Source: Bacteroidota bacterium
GTDB taxonomy: Bacteria > Bacteroidota > Bacteroidia > Bacteroidales > Cfx3-03
Assembly: GCA_013390605.1 (NCBI GenBank)
Contig: JACAUB010000001.1
Span: 1,212,233-1,276,232 of the forward strand
DNA length: 64,000 nt
Direction: 5' to 3'
The stretch's first letter is position 1, and each line of letters opens with the position of its first letter. This document shows positions 9,223-18,309 of the stretch, piece by piece. Under the pieces are notes generated by a model. That model worked only from the letters and a program-made list of their open reading frames with translations, searched no databases and was not told the origin of the DNA. Position numbers and translations under genes: made by a program.

Positions 9223-10368
9223 ATGAATAAAATGAAGAAAGTAGTTATTATTGGGCCAGCCCATCCCTTTCGGGGTGGGATTGCTGCTTTTACGGAGAGC
9301 CTTGCTACGGCTTTCATTGAAGCCGGTTATGATGTTGAGGTGTTTACTTTTACGCTACAATATCCTGATTTTCTTTTTCCTGGAAAAACACAATTCTCAG
9401 ATGCAGAGGCGCCTACTGCCTATAAGATTACACGGGCATTAAATTCTATCAATCCTTTCTCCTGGCTGAAATTGGGTTGGAAGATTATGAAAATGCGTCC
9501 CGAAATCCTGATTGTTAAATTTTGGATTCCCTTTATAGGGCCCAGCTTAGGTACGGTGGCACGTATTGTAAAGCGAAATAAATACACAAAAGTTATCGCA
9601 AATGCCGATAATATTATTCCTCACGAGCACTCGGCATCCGACCGTCCATTGATACAATATTTTGTGAATTCGGTTCATGGTTTTCTTGTGATGTCGCGAA
9701 GCGTAATGGAAGATCTGGCTTCATTTAATATCTATAAACCACGAAGGTTTTCTCCACATCCTATCTATGATCGATATGGTGAGCTCATTCCAAAACAAGA
9801 TGCTATTAAGTTACTTGGACTGGATGACAAGTATCATTATATGATGTTTTTTGGATTCATTCGCGAATATAAAGGCCTCGACTTATTGATTAAAGCGGCA
9901 GCTGATCCTGCTGTTAGAAAACTTCCTGTTAAATTTATTATTGCGGGAGAGTTTTACTCGGATTCCAAACCTGTTTTTCAACTGGTTGATGAGTATAAAG
10001 TGAAGGATCAATTTATCTTTATTAACAACTTTATTCCCGATAATGAGGTTTATAAGTACTTTTGTGCTGTCGATGCTGTGGTGCAACCGTATAAAACAGC
10101 AACCCAAAGCGGTGTAACACAAATTGCCTATCACTTTAATAAACCGATGATTATTACTAGGGTAGGTGGATTGCAAGAGTTTGTACCTGATGGAAAAGTT
10201 GGTTATGTTGTCGACCCATATCCTGATGCTATTGCTGGTGCTATCAGCAAATTCTATGTTGGCAACAAAGAGGAAGAATTTGTTGCGAATACAATAAATG
10301 AGAAGAAGCGGTTTACCTGGTCCGTTTTTGTAAGCGAGATCGAAACCCTAATCAGTGAATGTAAATAA
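9223..10368 (+). CDS. Family 4-type glycosyltransferase
   Basis: 381 residues with the two-Rossmann GT-B layout. The N-terminal nucleotide-like fold begins KKVVIIGPAHPFRGGIAAF (the GG loop contacts the acceptor). The C-terminal half has FFGFIREYKGLDLLI and a donor-binding region around YKTATQSGVTQIAYHFNKP, though the usual E-x7-E motif is atypical. No signal or membrane helix is seen, so it acts in the cytosol. Probable role: a sugar transfer in LPS or capsule assembly together with the preceding GT2 and following heptose genes. The start could be 9223 or the second ATG at 9232. Confidence 0.85.
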   Translation: MNKMKKVVIIGPAHPFRGGIAAFTESLATAFIEAGYDVEVFTFTLQYPDFLFPGKTQFSDAEAPTAYKITRALNSINPFSWLKLGWKIMKMRPEILIVKFWIPFIGPSLGTVARIVKRNKYTKVIANADNIIPHEHSASDRPLIQYFVNSVHGFLVMSRSVMEDLASFNIYKPRRFSPHPIYDRYGELIPKQDAIKLLGLDDKYHYMMFFGFIREYKGLDLLIKAAADPAVRKLPVKFIIAGEFYSDSKPVFQLVDEYKVKDQFIFINNFIPDNEVYKYFCAVDAVVQPYKTATQSGVTQIAYHFNKPMIITRVGGLQEFVPDGKVGYVVDPYPDAIAGAISKFYVGNKEEEFVANTINEKKRFTWSVFVSEIETLISECK

Positions 10369-10391
10369 TAAGGAACTAAAAGTGTAAAGAA

Positions 10392-10970
10392 ATGAATAAT
10401 CGTATTAAACAAGCTATTAGCGACTCTGTTGAAGTGAAAAATGCAATTTTAAGTAGTGATAAATTGCTTAAAACGATACAATCTGTTGCTGATGAAATGA
10501 CCCGTTGTTTTAAAAATGATGGCAAAGTTCTGTTTTGTGGTAATGGGGGCTCAGCTGCCGATGCACAACATCTGGCTGCTGAATTTTCTGGTCGTTTTTA
10601 TTATGACAGGCCTCCATTGTATTCAGAGGCATTACATGTAAACTCATCTTTTGTTACAGCTGTTGGCAATGATTATTCATACGATGAAGTTTATGCCCGA
10701 ATGATCAAAGCTATGGGAAAAAGAGGGGACGTATTAGTTGCTATTTCAACTTCGGGAAACTCTGGAAACATACTTAGAGCAATTGAAACCGCGAAGCAGA
10801 AGGGAATGATTGTTGTTGGAATGACGGGTAGAACAGGTGGACTTATGGAGGAAAAATGCACTTATCTTTTAAATATGCCTTCAACTGACACCCCAAGGGT
10901 TCAGGAATCACATATTATGGTTGGTCATATTTTATGCGAACTGGTTGAAGCCGCAGTATTCCCAAAATAA
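10392..10970 (+). CDS. gmhA: Phosphoheptose isomerase (SIS domain)
   Basis: 192 residues, the normal GmhA length. The SIS domain shows the sugar-phosphate loop FCGNGGSAADAQHLAAEFSG, a second loop STSGNSGN and the late motif ESHIMVGHILCELVE that carries catalytic and metal-binding residues in GmhA. The enzyme converts sedoheptulose 7-phosphate to D-glycero-manno-heptose 7-phosphate for LPS core or capsule. The next gene is the matching phosphatase. The kinase/adenylyltransferase (hldE-like) is not in this window. Confidence 0.93.
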   Translation: MNNRIKQAISDSVEVKNAILSSDKLLKTIQSVADEMTRCFKNDGKVLFCGNGGSAADAQHLAAEFSGRFYYDRPPLYSEALHVNSSFVTAVGNDYSYDEVYARMIKAMGKRGDVLVAISTSGNSGNILRAIETAKQKGMIVVGMTGRTGGLMEEKCTYLLNMPSTDTPRVQESHIMVGHILCELVEAAVFPK

Positions 10971-10992
10971 TTTTGCCTTCTACAGTGCTTAT

Positions 10993-11559
10993 ATGATTAA
11001 AACAGATTTAAGTAAAATAGATTCTTCGTGGACGCTATTTATAGATAGAGATGGTGTGATCAATAAACGAATTCCAAATGACTATGTGGTGGTTTGGGAG
11101 CAGTTTGTCTTTCATAATGGGGTCCTTGATGCTTTTCGTTTATTCAATCAGCTATTTGGCCATATCTTTATCGTTACAAATCAACAAGGAATTGCAAAAG
11201 GGCTGATGACAGAAATTGATTTAGCTATTTTGCATCATAAGATGTTAACAGCCATTGAAGAGGCTGGGGGAAGGGTTGATCGTGTTTACCATTGTCCATC
11301 GCTTAATACTGATAATGATCCATTGCGAAAACCTTTACCTGGTATGGGGCTTTTGGCAAAAAAAGATTATCCCGATGTTGACTTTTCAAAGGCCATTATA
11401 TTGGGTGATACCAAGGGTGATATGGGGTTTGGAAGAAATCTTGGGATCATAACAGCTTTAGTTGCTGAAAATGGAACGTTTGAAGAAGTTGATCCTGAAT
11501 TGGTAGATTATCGTTTTAATGGGGTTCAGGCGTTTGTTGATTTCATCAACACTATTTAA
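10993..11559 (+). CDS. gmhB: D-glycero-D-manno-heptose 1,7-bisphosphate phosphatase (HAD family)
   Basis: 188 residues from the ATG at 10993, 22 nt after gmhA. A longer frame open back to 10921 would overlap gmhA and adds no conserved sequence. HAD motif I is FIDRDGVINKR (two catalytic Asp), motif II is IVTNQQG and motif IV is ILGDTKGDM. A zinc-ribbon-like Cys/His loop (YHCPSLNTDNDPLRKP) is shortened relative to E. coli GmhB: only one Cys-His pair is obvious where four ligands are usual. It removes the 1-phosphate from heptose bisphosphate in the nucleotide-heptose pathway. Confidence 0.88.
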   Translation: MIKTDLSKIDSSWTLFIDRDGVINKRIPNDYVVVWEQFVFHNGVLDAFRLFNQLFGHIFIVTNQQGIAKGLMTEIDLAILHHKMLTAIEEAGGRVDRVYHCPSLNTDNDPLRKPLPGMGLLAKKDYPDVDFSKAIILGDTKGDMGFGRNLGIITALVAENGTFEEVDPELVDYRFNGVQAFVDFINTI

Positions 11560-11571
11560 TAATCTGCTATC

Positions 11572-13026
11572 ATGACACCATTATTGATCTTTTTAAGTTT
11601 TTTGGGATACACTATTCTTGTATTTGGAGTAACCTGGCTTACTACCCGAAAGGCTGACAATGCTTCATTTTTTAATGGGAATAAGCGATCGCCTTGGACT
11701 GTAGTGGCTTATGGAATGATAGGTGCTTCGCTTTCGGGTGTAACCTTTATGTCGGTTCCCGGACTGGTTGGCACAGGGGGCTTTAAATATTTTGGCGTTG
11801 TAATTGGTTATCTTCTTGGATATGCAGTCATTGCAACAGTTTTGTTGCCACTCTATTATCGGCTTAATCTTACTTCAATCTATTCGTATCTTGAAAAAAG
11901 ATTTGGCTTTTGGTCGTACAAAACAGGAGCTTTTTATTTCTTGATATCACGGACAATAGGTGCATCTTTTCGAATGTTTCTGGTAGTGAATGTGCTACAG
12001 ATATTCGTTTTCGATGCTTGGGGTATTCCTTTTATTGCAACAGTAGGTATATTTATACTGCTTATCTTGCTCTACACCATGAAAGGAGGAATTAAGACTA
12101 TTATCTGGACGGATACACTGCAAACTACTTTTATGCTGGCAGCTGTAGTTATCTCGCTTCATCTGATCTGCAAAGATCTAGGTCTGTCTTTTACAGGACT
12201 GGTAGATCAGGTTGCAAATAGTAAATATTCTAAATTAATTGAGTTTGACTGGCACGCCAAGGATTTCTTTGTGAAGCAGTTCTTCAGTGGTGCCTTTATT
12301 GCCATTGTGATGACAGGACTTGATCAGGAAATGATGCAAAAGAATCTTAGCTGTCGTAATCTGAAGGATGCACAAAAGAACATGTTCTCGTTTAGTTTCG
12401 TATTGATCTTTGTGAACCTTCTCTTCTTGTTTTTAGGAGCAGCCCTTTATATGTATGCAAGCTCAAAAGGAATAGCACTTCCTGAACGTACCGACGATCT
12501 GTTTCCGATCATTTCTATTAATCATTTAGGTCCGCTTGCCGGTCTTGTATTTATGATAGGGCTAATCTCAGCAGCTTATCCCAGTGCTGATGGTGCACTC
12601 ACATCGTTAACAACCTCTGTTTCGATTGATTTTATTGGATTAGATAAAAAGGACCATCTAACTGAAAAACAAAAAAAGAGGATCAGGTACATTATACATG
12701 TATCGTTTTCATTTTTACTACTAGCTGTTATCGTGATATTTAGAGCGATAAATGATAGAGCCGTTATTGATAAACTTTTTACGGTTGCAGGATATACCTA
12801 TGGTCCATTATTGGGGCTTTTTTCTTTTGGGATGTTTACTAAAAGAGGAGTACAGGATAAATGGGTCCCTTTGATCGCTTTGAGTTCACCCGTTATTTGT
12901 TATTTGTTGAGTGCTAATTCGAAGGTGCTTTTCTCTGGATACACCTTTGGTTTTGAATTGCTAATACTGAATGGGTTTATAACATTTATGGGACTACTTC
13001 TCATTAGTCATAAAAAAACAATTTAA
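11572..13026 (+). CDS. Sodium:solute symporter (SSS family)
   Basis: 484 residues and about 13 hydrophobic helices in the inner membrane. Recognisable SSS stretches are ASLSGVTFMSVPG in helix 2 (sodium site), YTMKGGIKTIIWTDTLQ, GLDQEMMQKNLSCR and AAYPSADGALTSLTTSVS in helix 8-9 (second half of the Na site). It starts 12 nt after gmhB and ends before a strong terminator, so it is the last gene of the operon. The substrate is unknown; sugar or sialic-acid-type solutes would fit the family and the glycan context but are not shown by sequence. Confidence 0.9.
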   Translation: MTPLLIFLSFLGYTILVFGVTWLTTRKADNASFFNGNKRSPWTVVAYGMIGASLSGVTFMSVPGLVGTGGFKYFGVVIGYLLGYAVIATVLLPLYYRLNLTSIYSYLEKRFGFWSYKTGAFYFLISRTIGASFRMFLVVNVLQIFVFDAWGIPFIATVGIFILLILLYTMKGGIKTIIWTDTLQTTFMLAAVVISLHLICKDLGLSFTGLVDQVANSKYSKLIEFDWHAKDFFVKQFFSGAFIAIVMTGLDQEMMQKNLSCRNLKDAQKNMFSFSFVLIFVNLLFLFLGAALYMYASSKGIALPERTDDLFPIISINHLGPLAGLVFMIGLISAAYPSADGALTSLTTSVSIDFIGLDKKDHLTEKQKKRIRYIIHVSFSFLLLAVIVIFRAINDRAVIDKLFTVAGYTYGPLLGLFSFGMFTKRGVQDKWVPLIALSSPVICYLLSANSKVLFSGYTFGFELLILNGFITFMGLLLISHKKTI

Positions 13027-13070
13027 AAGGTTCTGTTTATCTGTCTGATTAAAATTGGAACCAGTATAAA

Positions 13071-13103
13071 CAAGAAACGCGGCTTAAGCCGCGTTTCTTG
13101 TTT
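13071..13103 (+). terminator. Terminator after the symporter
   Basis: A 15-bp perfect palindrome (CAAGAAACGCGGCTT / AAGCCGCGTTTCTTG, 13071-13100) followed by TTT. It closes the 7.7-13.0 kb plus-strand operon. It probably also blocks read-through from the convergent minus-strand operon. Confidence 0.85.
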
Positions 13104-13172
13104 AAGTAAGGATAGATTTTCGAGTTGTTTAAGGTTGACAAGTTTTAAAGGTTTGACGAAATTGCAATGTGT

Positions 13173-13967
13173 TTACCAGAATCTAATCCCCAACGTGATG
13201 ATGATTCTATGAAAGTCTGTTGATATTTTTCTATCACCCATATAAGTACCCGAACTATATGGTAACATATAATCTGAATAGGACGGATAATAATATTGAT
13301 TCATTGTTCCTGTTTGTTTCAAATGCTGGTAGCGATACCCGAGACTGAAAGAAAGAGCTGTTTTTGAAGATAGACTCTTCAAAAAACCTACTTCTGCACC
13401 AGCCATTATACCACCATGGCTAATAAGTTTTATGTTCCGGGCGTCATCTTTCCCATTTTCCAATGGGAAAGCATATCCTCCTTTTATATTAATAAATGGA
13501 GTAATGCGATCGTTCAAAAAATAATATCTGCCTTCTGCAAAAACAGGCATCATGCTGATGTGGTAAGCCTCGACACCGGTTCCAATTCCTGCAGAGAAGT
13601 GTTTATTTAGCTGATAACCGAATACACCTAGTATTGAAGGAACAGTACCTTCATCACTCTTTTTCTTTGAAGGCATCAGCTCGATTTGTGCCTGTGTGAA
13701 ATATCCTTTTTTTAGGCTGAATAGAGGTTCTCCTTGTGGTGTTTTTGTTAAAGACGATGTTGTATCTATTTTCTCAACTTCTGCGTTCTTGAAGACCCAT
13801 ATTGATTTATCAGCAGTCTGTATTTTTACAGATTCTTGTGGATTGTTTTCAATGATTCTGCCTTTAATTACAGATCCATTTTTCAGATAAACCGTGCTTG
13901 TCGGTTTATTTTGTGCGGTGGCTACTATAGTCAAAAGCACAAATATAAGTGTCGTTAGTGTTTTCAT
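13173..13967 (-). CDS. Outer-membrane beta-barrel protein with N-terminal beta domain
   Basis: 264 residues. A signal peptide ends TIVATAQ (about residue 19). Residues 24-70 form a small beta module (YLKNGSVIKGRIIEN... IWVFKNAEVEKI) that is frequent in Bacteroidota secreted proteins. From about 90 on, alternating hydrophobic strands and the terminal aromatic IRFW predict a small outer-membrane barrel. The start ATG overlaps the stop of the upstream gene (TGATG), so translation is coupled. It is the last gene of the sigma-factor operon. Function unknown; it could be a surface partner of that system. Confidence 0.8.
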   Translation of the reverse strand: MKTLTTLIFVLLTIVATAQNKPTSTVYLKNGSVIKGRIIENNPQESVKIQTADKSIWVFKNAEVEKIDTTSSLTKTPQGEPLFSLKKGYFTQAQIELMPSKKKSDEGTVPSILGVFGYQLNKHFSAGIGTGVEAYHISMMPVFAEGRYYFLNDRITPFINIKGGYAFPLENGKDDARNIKLISHGGIMAGAEVGFLKSLSSKTALSFSLGYRYQHLKQTGTMNQYYYPSYSDYMLPYSSGTYMGDRKISTDFHRIIITLGIRFW

Positions 13968-15271
13968 CAGTCTGCAAAAAATGCTGTTATGGGTATTGTA
14001 CTTAGGAGCTTTATGTTGTGGATATCGGTATAGTCGTATTGCTTTAATCCGGTCTGACCAATTAATATTAGTATGTTATTGTATGGAATAACATCTACAG
14101 CCTGAACAGTATTGAAAGTTGCAATCTGATTATCCAGCAACTTTAAGGGATCGGTAGCATCAAATACTTTTAATCCTTTATCTCCATCACAAATAAATAA
14201 TCGGTTATTATCGATTCCCAAGCCGTTGGGACTACTCAGCGCAAAGAATGATAACTCTACAGGTTTGGTAGGATCGGTGATATCTACAACTCCCATTCCA
14301 CTGATCGATTGGCCGCAATTATTACCTGACCGCATGGTGTAATAAGCTCTGTTTCCCTCAACTACAACAGGATCGCAACTATATACATGACTAAACGTAG
14401 AGATTTGTTTTGGCGTATAAGGATCGGCCAGACTATAAATAATCAATCCGTTTCTGGTTCCTGCAAACATTAGATTTCCGCTGATAAACAGTGTTTCTGC
14501 TTGCCAACTGGTCCATATGCTATTAATTAATGCCGGTACGCCACTAATTGAGAATACCTTCATTTGAGAATTTGTCAAAGCATAAAGCTTGTCTCCATAT
14601 ACAACGAATCTTGCCAGTGAACCTGCTATAGCTGCTTGTGAGGTAGAACCCGTTCCGGCAGTAGAGGCTTGTGCCCAAGATCCATTATCAAGAGCATATA
14701 GGCTTGAAGTTGAATACATAAGCCCAATATAATAATAAGGCTTATTGACATCTTCGGTTACTCTTTCCTGTTTCCAGCCCACCACAACACCTTTTGACGT
14801 ATCAATTGCTGCAACTGGAAAGTTGTTTCCTGTTGGAGGCATCACATTTGGGAAGGCATTATCATAGCGGGCTGTTTCTGTTGCTTTGGTAGGGTCTGTA
14901 ATATCTATCGCAACCAAATCGGCATAGCTGTCAGCATATAGCGTATTACCTCTTACTGCAATATCCACATTGCCGGGGATCGTAATGAAAGCAATATTCT
15001 TTGGTGATGAAGGTGTGCTGTTGTCTATCACATGTATCCCTTGATAGAGCTCGTTAACAAAGATGTAATTTCCTTTCAGAAATATTTTGCCTGGTTTTAC
15101 AAGATTCTTCATGGCTCCTGTTTTCACACTTTTTACAAACTCATCCCGTTTTTGATATATCGGTATATTTGCAGTATAAGTCACCGTATCTTTTACTTTA
15201 TCTGAGCAACCTCCTATAGTGAGGAGCATTACGATTACGAAAAGTAGAGTGCCTGTTCGTTTTGTATTCAT
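13967..15271 (-). CDS. LVIVD-repeat lipoprotein (beta-propeller-like)
   Basis: 434 residues from the ATG at 15271; the frame is open to 15304 but the signal peptide fits the inner start. The lipobox LTIGGC ends at about residue 22, followed by SDK. The body contains repeats around V(A/V)DI(T/S)DPTKP (seen near VAIDITDPTKA and VVDITDPTKP, with degenerate copies DATDPLK and SLADPYTP), the LVIVD repeat of presumed extracytoplasmic propellers. No enzymatic motif is seen. It lies 86 nt downstream of the dual-membrane protein and is coupled to the barrel gene after it, so it may be the ligand- or glycan-binding part of the system. Confidence 0.85.
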   Translation of the reverse strand: MNTKRTGTLLFVIVMLLTIGGCSDKVKDTVTYTANIPIYQKRDEFVKSVKTGAMKNLVKPGKIFLKGNYIFVNELYQGIHVIDNSTPSSPKNIAFITIPGNVDIAVRGNTLYADSYADLVAIDITDPTKATETARYDNAFPNVMPPTGNNFPVAAIDTSKGVVVGWKQERVTEDVNKPYYYIGLMYSTSSLYALDNGSWAQASTAGTGSTSQAAIAGSLARFVVYGDKLYALTNSQMKVFSISGVPALINSIWTSWQAETLFISGNLMFAGTRNGLIIYSLADPYTPKQISTFSHVYSCDPVVVEGNRAYYTMRSGNNCGQSISGMGVVDITDPTKPVELSFFALSSPNGLGIDNNRLFICDGDKGLKVFDATDPLKLLDNQIATFNTVQAVDVIPYNNILILIGQTGLKQYDYTDIHNIKLLSTIPITAFFAD

Positions 15272-15357
15272 AGCTTTGCTTGTATTGGTTTGCTTATATA
15301 GCATGATGCCGGAAACCTAATTTAGGTTGCATTACTTGTGTGGAAAAAAATAGAAAA

Positions 15358-16767
15358 TTATTTGAAGTTATACCTGATGCCACTTCTTAAATTAATCAAC
15401 CAGGGATTTGTTGAATATATGGTGACATTAGAGTTGTTTGTATTGAAATAGTACGTTAAAGAAGGTTGGATATAGAGTTCGAAGTGAGGGATAAATGAAT
15501 AACTTAAACCTATACCACTGGAAAAGGATTCTTGTAATCCTTTGATTGAACCATGATTCGTGAATTTAATTGCTCCGGGTAAATCGTCCCTTGAAACGGC
15601 TTTATAGTAGGCCTGAACACCCTTTTCGAAGGTAAAGCCTGTGCTGATAAATGTTTTTAATCGCTTGTTTTCACTAAGGGTATAATTCATTATAATTGGT
15701 ATCCCAATATAATGAAGCACTTCGTTTATATTATAAGTATTGTAAGTAATGAACTGAATATCATTAACTGAATTAATAGTAACCTGTCCATTCGATTGAA
15801 GATTGGTATATTGAAAGCCAGATTCAAGGCTAAACTTATTACCCATAGAGAAAGTAGCCGTCAAGGCTATTGTTATTGGGGGTTTGAAATTTCGCGCTAT
15901 ATTTTGATAGGAGCTAATATTGGGTGTGGAAGAGTTTGTTAGATCGTATATTTTAACCGAATTAAGGTACATGCTGGATGCGACTGATGAAGCGAGAGTA
16001 TTACTTGCCATTGGTTGATCAGAACCACTTGATGGTTGGAATCCACTACTATTTCCTAATGCCAATCCAGATAAAATGAATGAACGAGTAGATTTTATTT
16101 TTTTTGTTTCTCGGTTTTCTTTCAATGCATTGAGCTGTTCTTGTGCTAATTGTTCTTTTGCCTTTTCAATGGAAATCTCTTTCTTTTTGTCATTTGAAGC
16201 TAGAATAGGATTCGTATCGAGAACTTTATCTGCATTCGGTTTAGTCAAGGACGGCTCATTAGTCACTTGCAATTCTTTTGATAGAGCTAGCTTTTGATTG
16301 TTTGCAATTTGTTGTTGATTCTTATCTGCTTGTTTCTTATTATTAATGGCCAGTAGTATCTCATCAGAATTTGCCTTTTCTGCTTTGAGATTTTTAGATA
16401 CAGTCTGTGCTACTAATGGCTTAATCAATATTTTATTTTCATTGGTCAGTTGATTAGTTGATATGTTGCCTGCTACCTGACTTTTAGCAGCCGTAGTATG
16501 ATTCTTCTTAGCACTGGCAATCGTGTTTATTTGGTGAGTAGTTGCGATAGAAGATTTGTTGCTAAAGTACTCATTGCCTGTATAAATTGTTAAAAGAAGA
16601 AGTGTTATTGCAGCAGCTGACCAAGCAATCCATATTAAACGACGGCGTCCTTTTGCTTGATTCAATGACTCTGCAATCCGATTCCAGTCGCCTGGTTCAG
16701 GAGTTACCTCGTAATCATTGAACACATCCTGCAAAAGGCTGCGTAATTTGTCGTCTTCTTGTTTCAC
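15358..16767 (-). CDS. Putative dual-membrane-spanning anti-sigma factor (N-terminal anti-sigma-like region, TM, C-terminal OM barrel)
   Basis: 469 residues with an unusual build. Residues 1-43 are cytosolic, acidic then basic, with PEPGDWNRIAESL, the short W-containing motif typical of this group. One membrane helix lies at about 44-63 (LIWIAWSAAAITLLLLTIYT). About 165 low-complexity residues rich in Lys, Asn, Gln and Ala follow (64-228), long enough to cross the periplasm. Residues 229-469 form a PorT-like beta-barrel ending IRYNFK. Thus one chain may link cytosol and outer membrane. Proteins of this plan are known in Bacteroides as dual membrane-spanning anti-sigma (Dma) factors. The ATG overlaps the stop of the ECF sigma gene by 4 nt, its probable partner. 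Confidence 0.82.
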   Translation of the reverse strand: MKQEDDKLRSLLQDVFNDYEVTPEPGDWNRIAESLNQAKGRRRLIWIAWSAAAITLLLLTIYTGNEYFSNKSSIATTHQINTIASAKKNHTTAAKSQVAGNISTNQLTNENKILIKPLVAQTVSKNLKAEKANSDEILLAINNKKQADKNQQQIANNQKLALSKELQVTNEPSLTKPNADKVLDTNPILASNDKKKEISIEKAKEQLAQEQLNALKENRETKKIKSTRSFILSGLALGNSSGFQPSSGSDQPMASNTLASSVASSMYLNSVKIYDLTNSSTPNISSYQNIARNFKPPITIALTATFSMGNKFSLESGFQYTNLQSNGQVTINSVNDIQFITYNTYNINEVLHYIGIPIIMNYTLSENKRLKTFISTGFTFEKGVQAYYKAVSRDDLPGAIKFTNHGSIKGLQESFSSGIGLSYSFIPHFELYIQPSLTYYFNTNNSNVTIYSTNPWLINLRSGIRYNFK

Positions 16768-17300
16768 TGAACTTTGTATTTGACGGTTATTTTTGATTGG
16801 AGCCAGCTCTTGGCTCTTGAATATTGTGATTTAGAAGTTCCTTCACTTATTTGCAACAGTTCGGATATTTCCTGATGTGAGTATCCTTCAATTGCAAAGA
16901 GATTAAAAACAGTTCGATATCCGGGCGGCATTCCTGCAATAATCTGCATTAATTCATTACGTGTTATGTCGCTTATAATATCAACGTTTGCTTCGATATG
17001 ATCTGTTGCTCCATCGTAGTCGGTCGTATCACGAAGGACATCATTCTTTCTGAGCTGTTCAAGTGCCGTATTTACCATTATTCGCCTTATCCATGCTTCC
17101 AACGGTCCTGTTCCAGAAAAGGAATCAAGCTTGGTAAATACTTTTATGAATCCATCATGAAGCATGTCCTTGGCTTCTTCTCTGTTTGATGAGTAGCGCA
17201 TACATACACCAAGCATTTTACCGGCAAAGCATTCATAAAGCTCGCGCTGAGCCTTCAAATTTCCTTTGAGGCAGCCTTCAAGGATTTTAGTATAATCCAT
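16764..17300 (-). CDS. ECF RNA polymerase sigma factor
   Basis: 178 residues. Sigma region 2 (about 22-90) contains MRYSSNREEAKDMLHDGFIK, and region 4 (about 122-172) ends GYSHQEISELLQISEGTSKSQ, a helix-turn-helix for -35 recognition. Region 1 and region 3 are absent, as in ECF sigma factors. It is the first gene of the operon and its stop overlaps the start of the dual-membrane protein (ATGA), a classic sigma/anti-sigma pairing. It is likely held inactive at the inner membrane by the 43-residue cytosolic tail of that protein. The target promoters are unknown. Confidence 0.92.
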   Translation of the reverse strand: MDYTKILEGCLKGNLKAQRELYECFAGKMLGVCMRYSSNREEAKDMLHDGFIKVFTKLDSFSGTGPLEAWIRRIMVNTALEQLRKNDVLRDTTDYDGATDHIEANVDIISDITRNELMQIIAGMPPGYRTVFNLFAIEGYSHQEISELLQISEGTSKSQYSRAKSWLQSKITVKYKVQ

Positions 17301-17391
17301 TGCTTGTTGAATGCTTTTTTAGTTTTTACCTGTTTTTAAAAATGATGCATGCTTATGAGAAAAGGTTGCACCTGACAAAAAAATAGTTTGA

Positions 17392-18153
17392 TTAATTAAA
17401 TGTTCCTCTCAGATATTGCTTGGTGCGTTCCTCTTTAGGGTTTTCAAATATCTCTTCTGCGGTACCTTGTTCAATAACTTCACCCATGTACATAAATATT
17501 ACATTATCTGCAATACGACGAGCTTGTCGGAGTATGTGGGTAACCAAAACAACCGTATAGTTTTCTTTCAGATCAATAAATTTCTTCTCAATTACGTCAC
17601 TTGAAATAGGATCAAGCGCAGAGGTAGGCTCGTCGGCAAGAATGATTTCAGGATCGACAGATAATCCCCGGGCCAGACATAGTCGTTGTTGCTGACCAAT
17701 ACTTAATGCAGAAGCGGGGTCTTTTAAACGATCGCAAACCTCTTCCCATAAATTAGCCTGACGCAAATAATGTTCTACCCTTGCGTTTAAAGTTTTCTTC
17801 TGGATGCGACCACTGATTCGTAATCCATAAGCAATGTTATTAAATATACTCATGGGTAGAGGATAGGGACGTTGACTTAATAATCCCATTCTTTTTCTGA
17901 TTTCAGTTATATCGGTAGTAGTATGAAGGATATCCTCTTCTCCAATAAAAATATTTCCCGACACTTTAACTTCGGGATAAAGATCGGTTAACCTATTCAT
18001 GCTTTTAAGCAGTGTAGTTTTGCCACAACCCGAGGGGCCCAGAATAACTGTGACTTTATTTTGAGGGATATCTACATTTACATTCTTTAAAATATGTTGT
18101 TTCCCAATATGAATATTTAAATCACGTACACGTATTTTGGGTTTTTCTTCCAT
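17392..18153 (-). CDS. pstB: Phosphate ABC transporter ATP-binding protein
   Basis: 253 residues, the usual PstB length. Walker A is GPSGCGKTTLLKSMNR, the Q-loop region is GLLSQRPYPLPMSIFNN with the PstB-type PxPMSI, the signature is LSIGQQQR, Walker B is IILADEPTSALDP, and the H-loop is LVTHILRQARRIAD. It powers import through PstA/PstC. A 167-nt gap separates it from pstA, and a -7 element at 18310-18317 may give it extra transcription. No phoU follows: the next gene downstream is the ECF sigma operon. Confidence 0.95.
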   Translation of the reverse strand: MEEKPKIRVRDLNIHIGKQHILKNVNVDIPQNKVTVILGPSGCGKTTLLKSMNRLTDLYPEVKVSGNIFIGEEDILHTTTDITEIRKRMGLLSQRPYPLPMSIFNNIAYGLRISGRIQKKTLNARVEHYLRQANLWEEVCDRLKDPASALSIGQQQRLCLARGLSVDPEIILADEPTSALDPISSDVIEKKFIDLKENYTVVLVTHILRQARRIADNVIFMYMGEVIEQGTAEEIFENPKEERTKQYLRGTFN

Positions 18154-18309
18154 TTTCTTAATAAATATTTTGAAGTAAAATCATCTGACGAAACGAGCAT
18201 GTTTTACAAACACAACACTGTAGTATGTTTAATACGCAAGTTCCATCAGACCTTAGTCTGAAAATTATTTACTGATGAAGCCATTAAATGTGTTTCATCA
18301 TGAAAAGTT

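Noticed and set aside
10921..10992. Longer N-terminus for gmhB overlapping gmhA
   Set aside because: The extra 24 codons are a different reading of the gmhA end; HAD motif I is at normal distance from the ATG at 10993.
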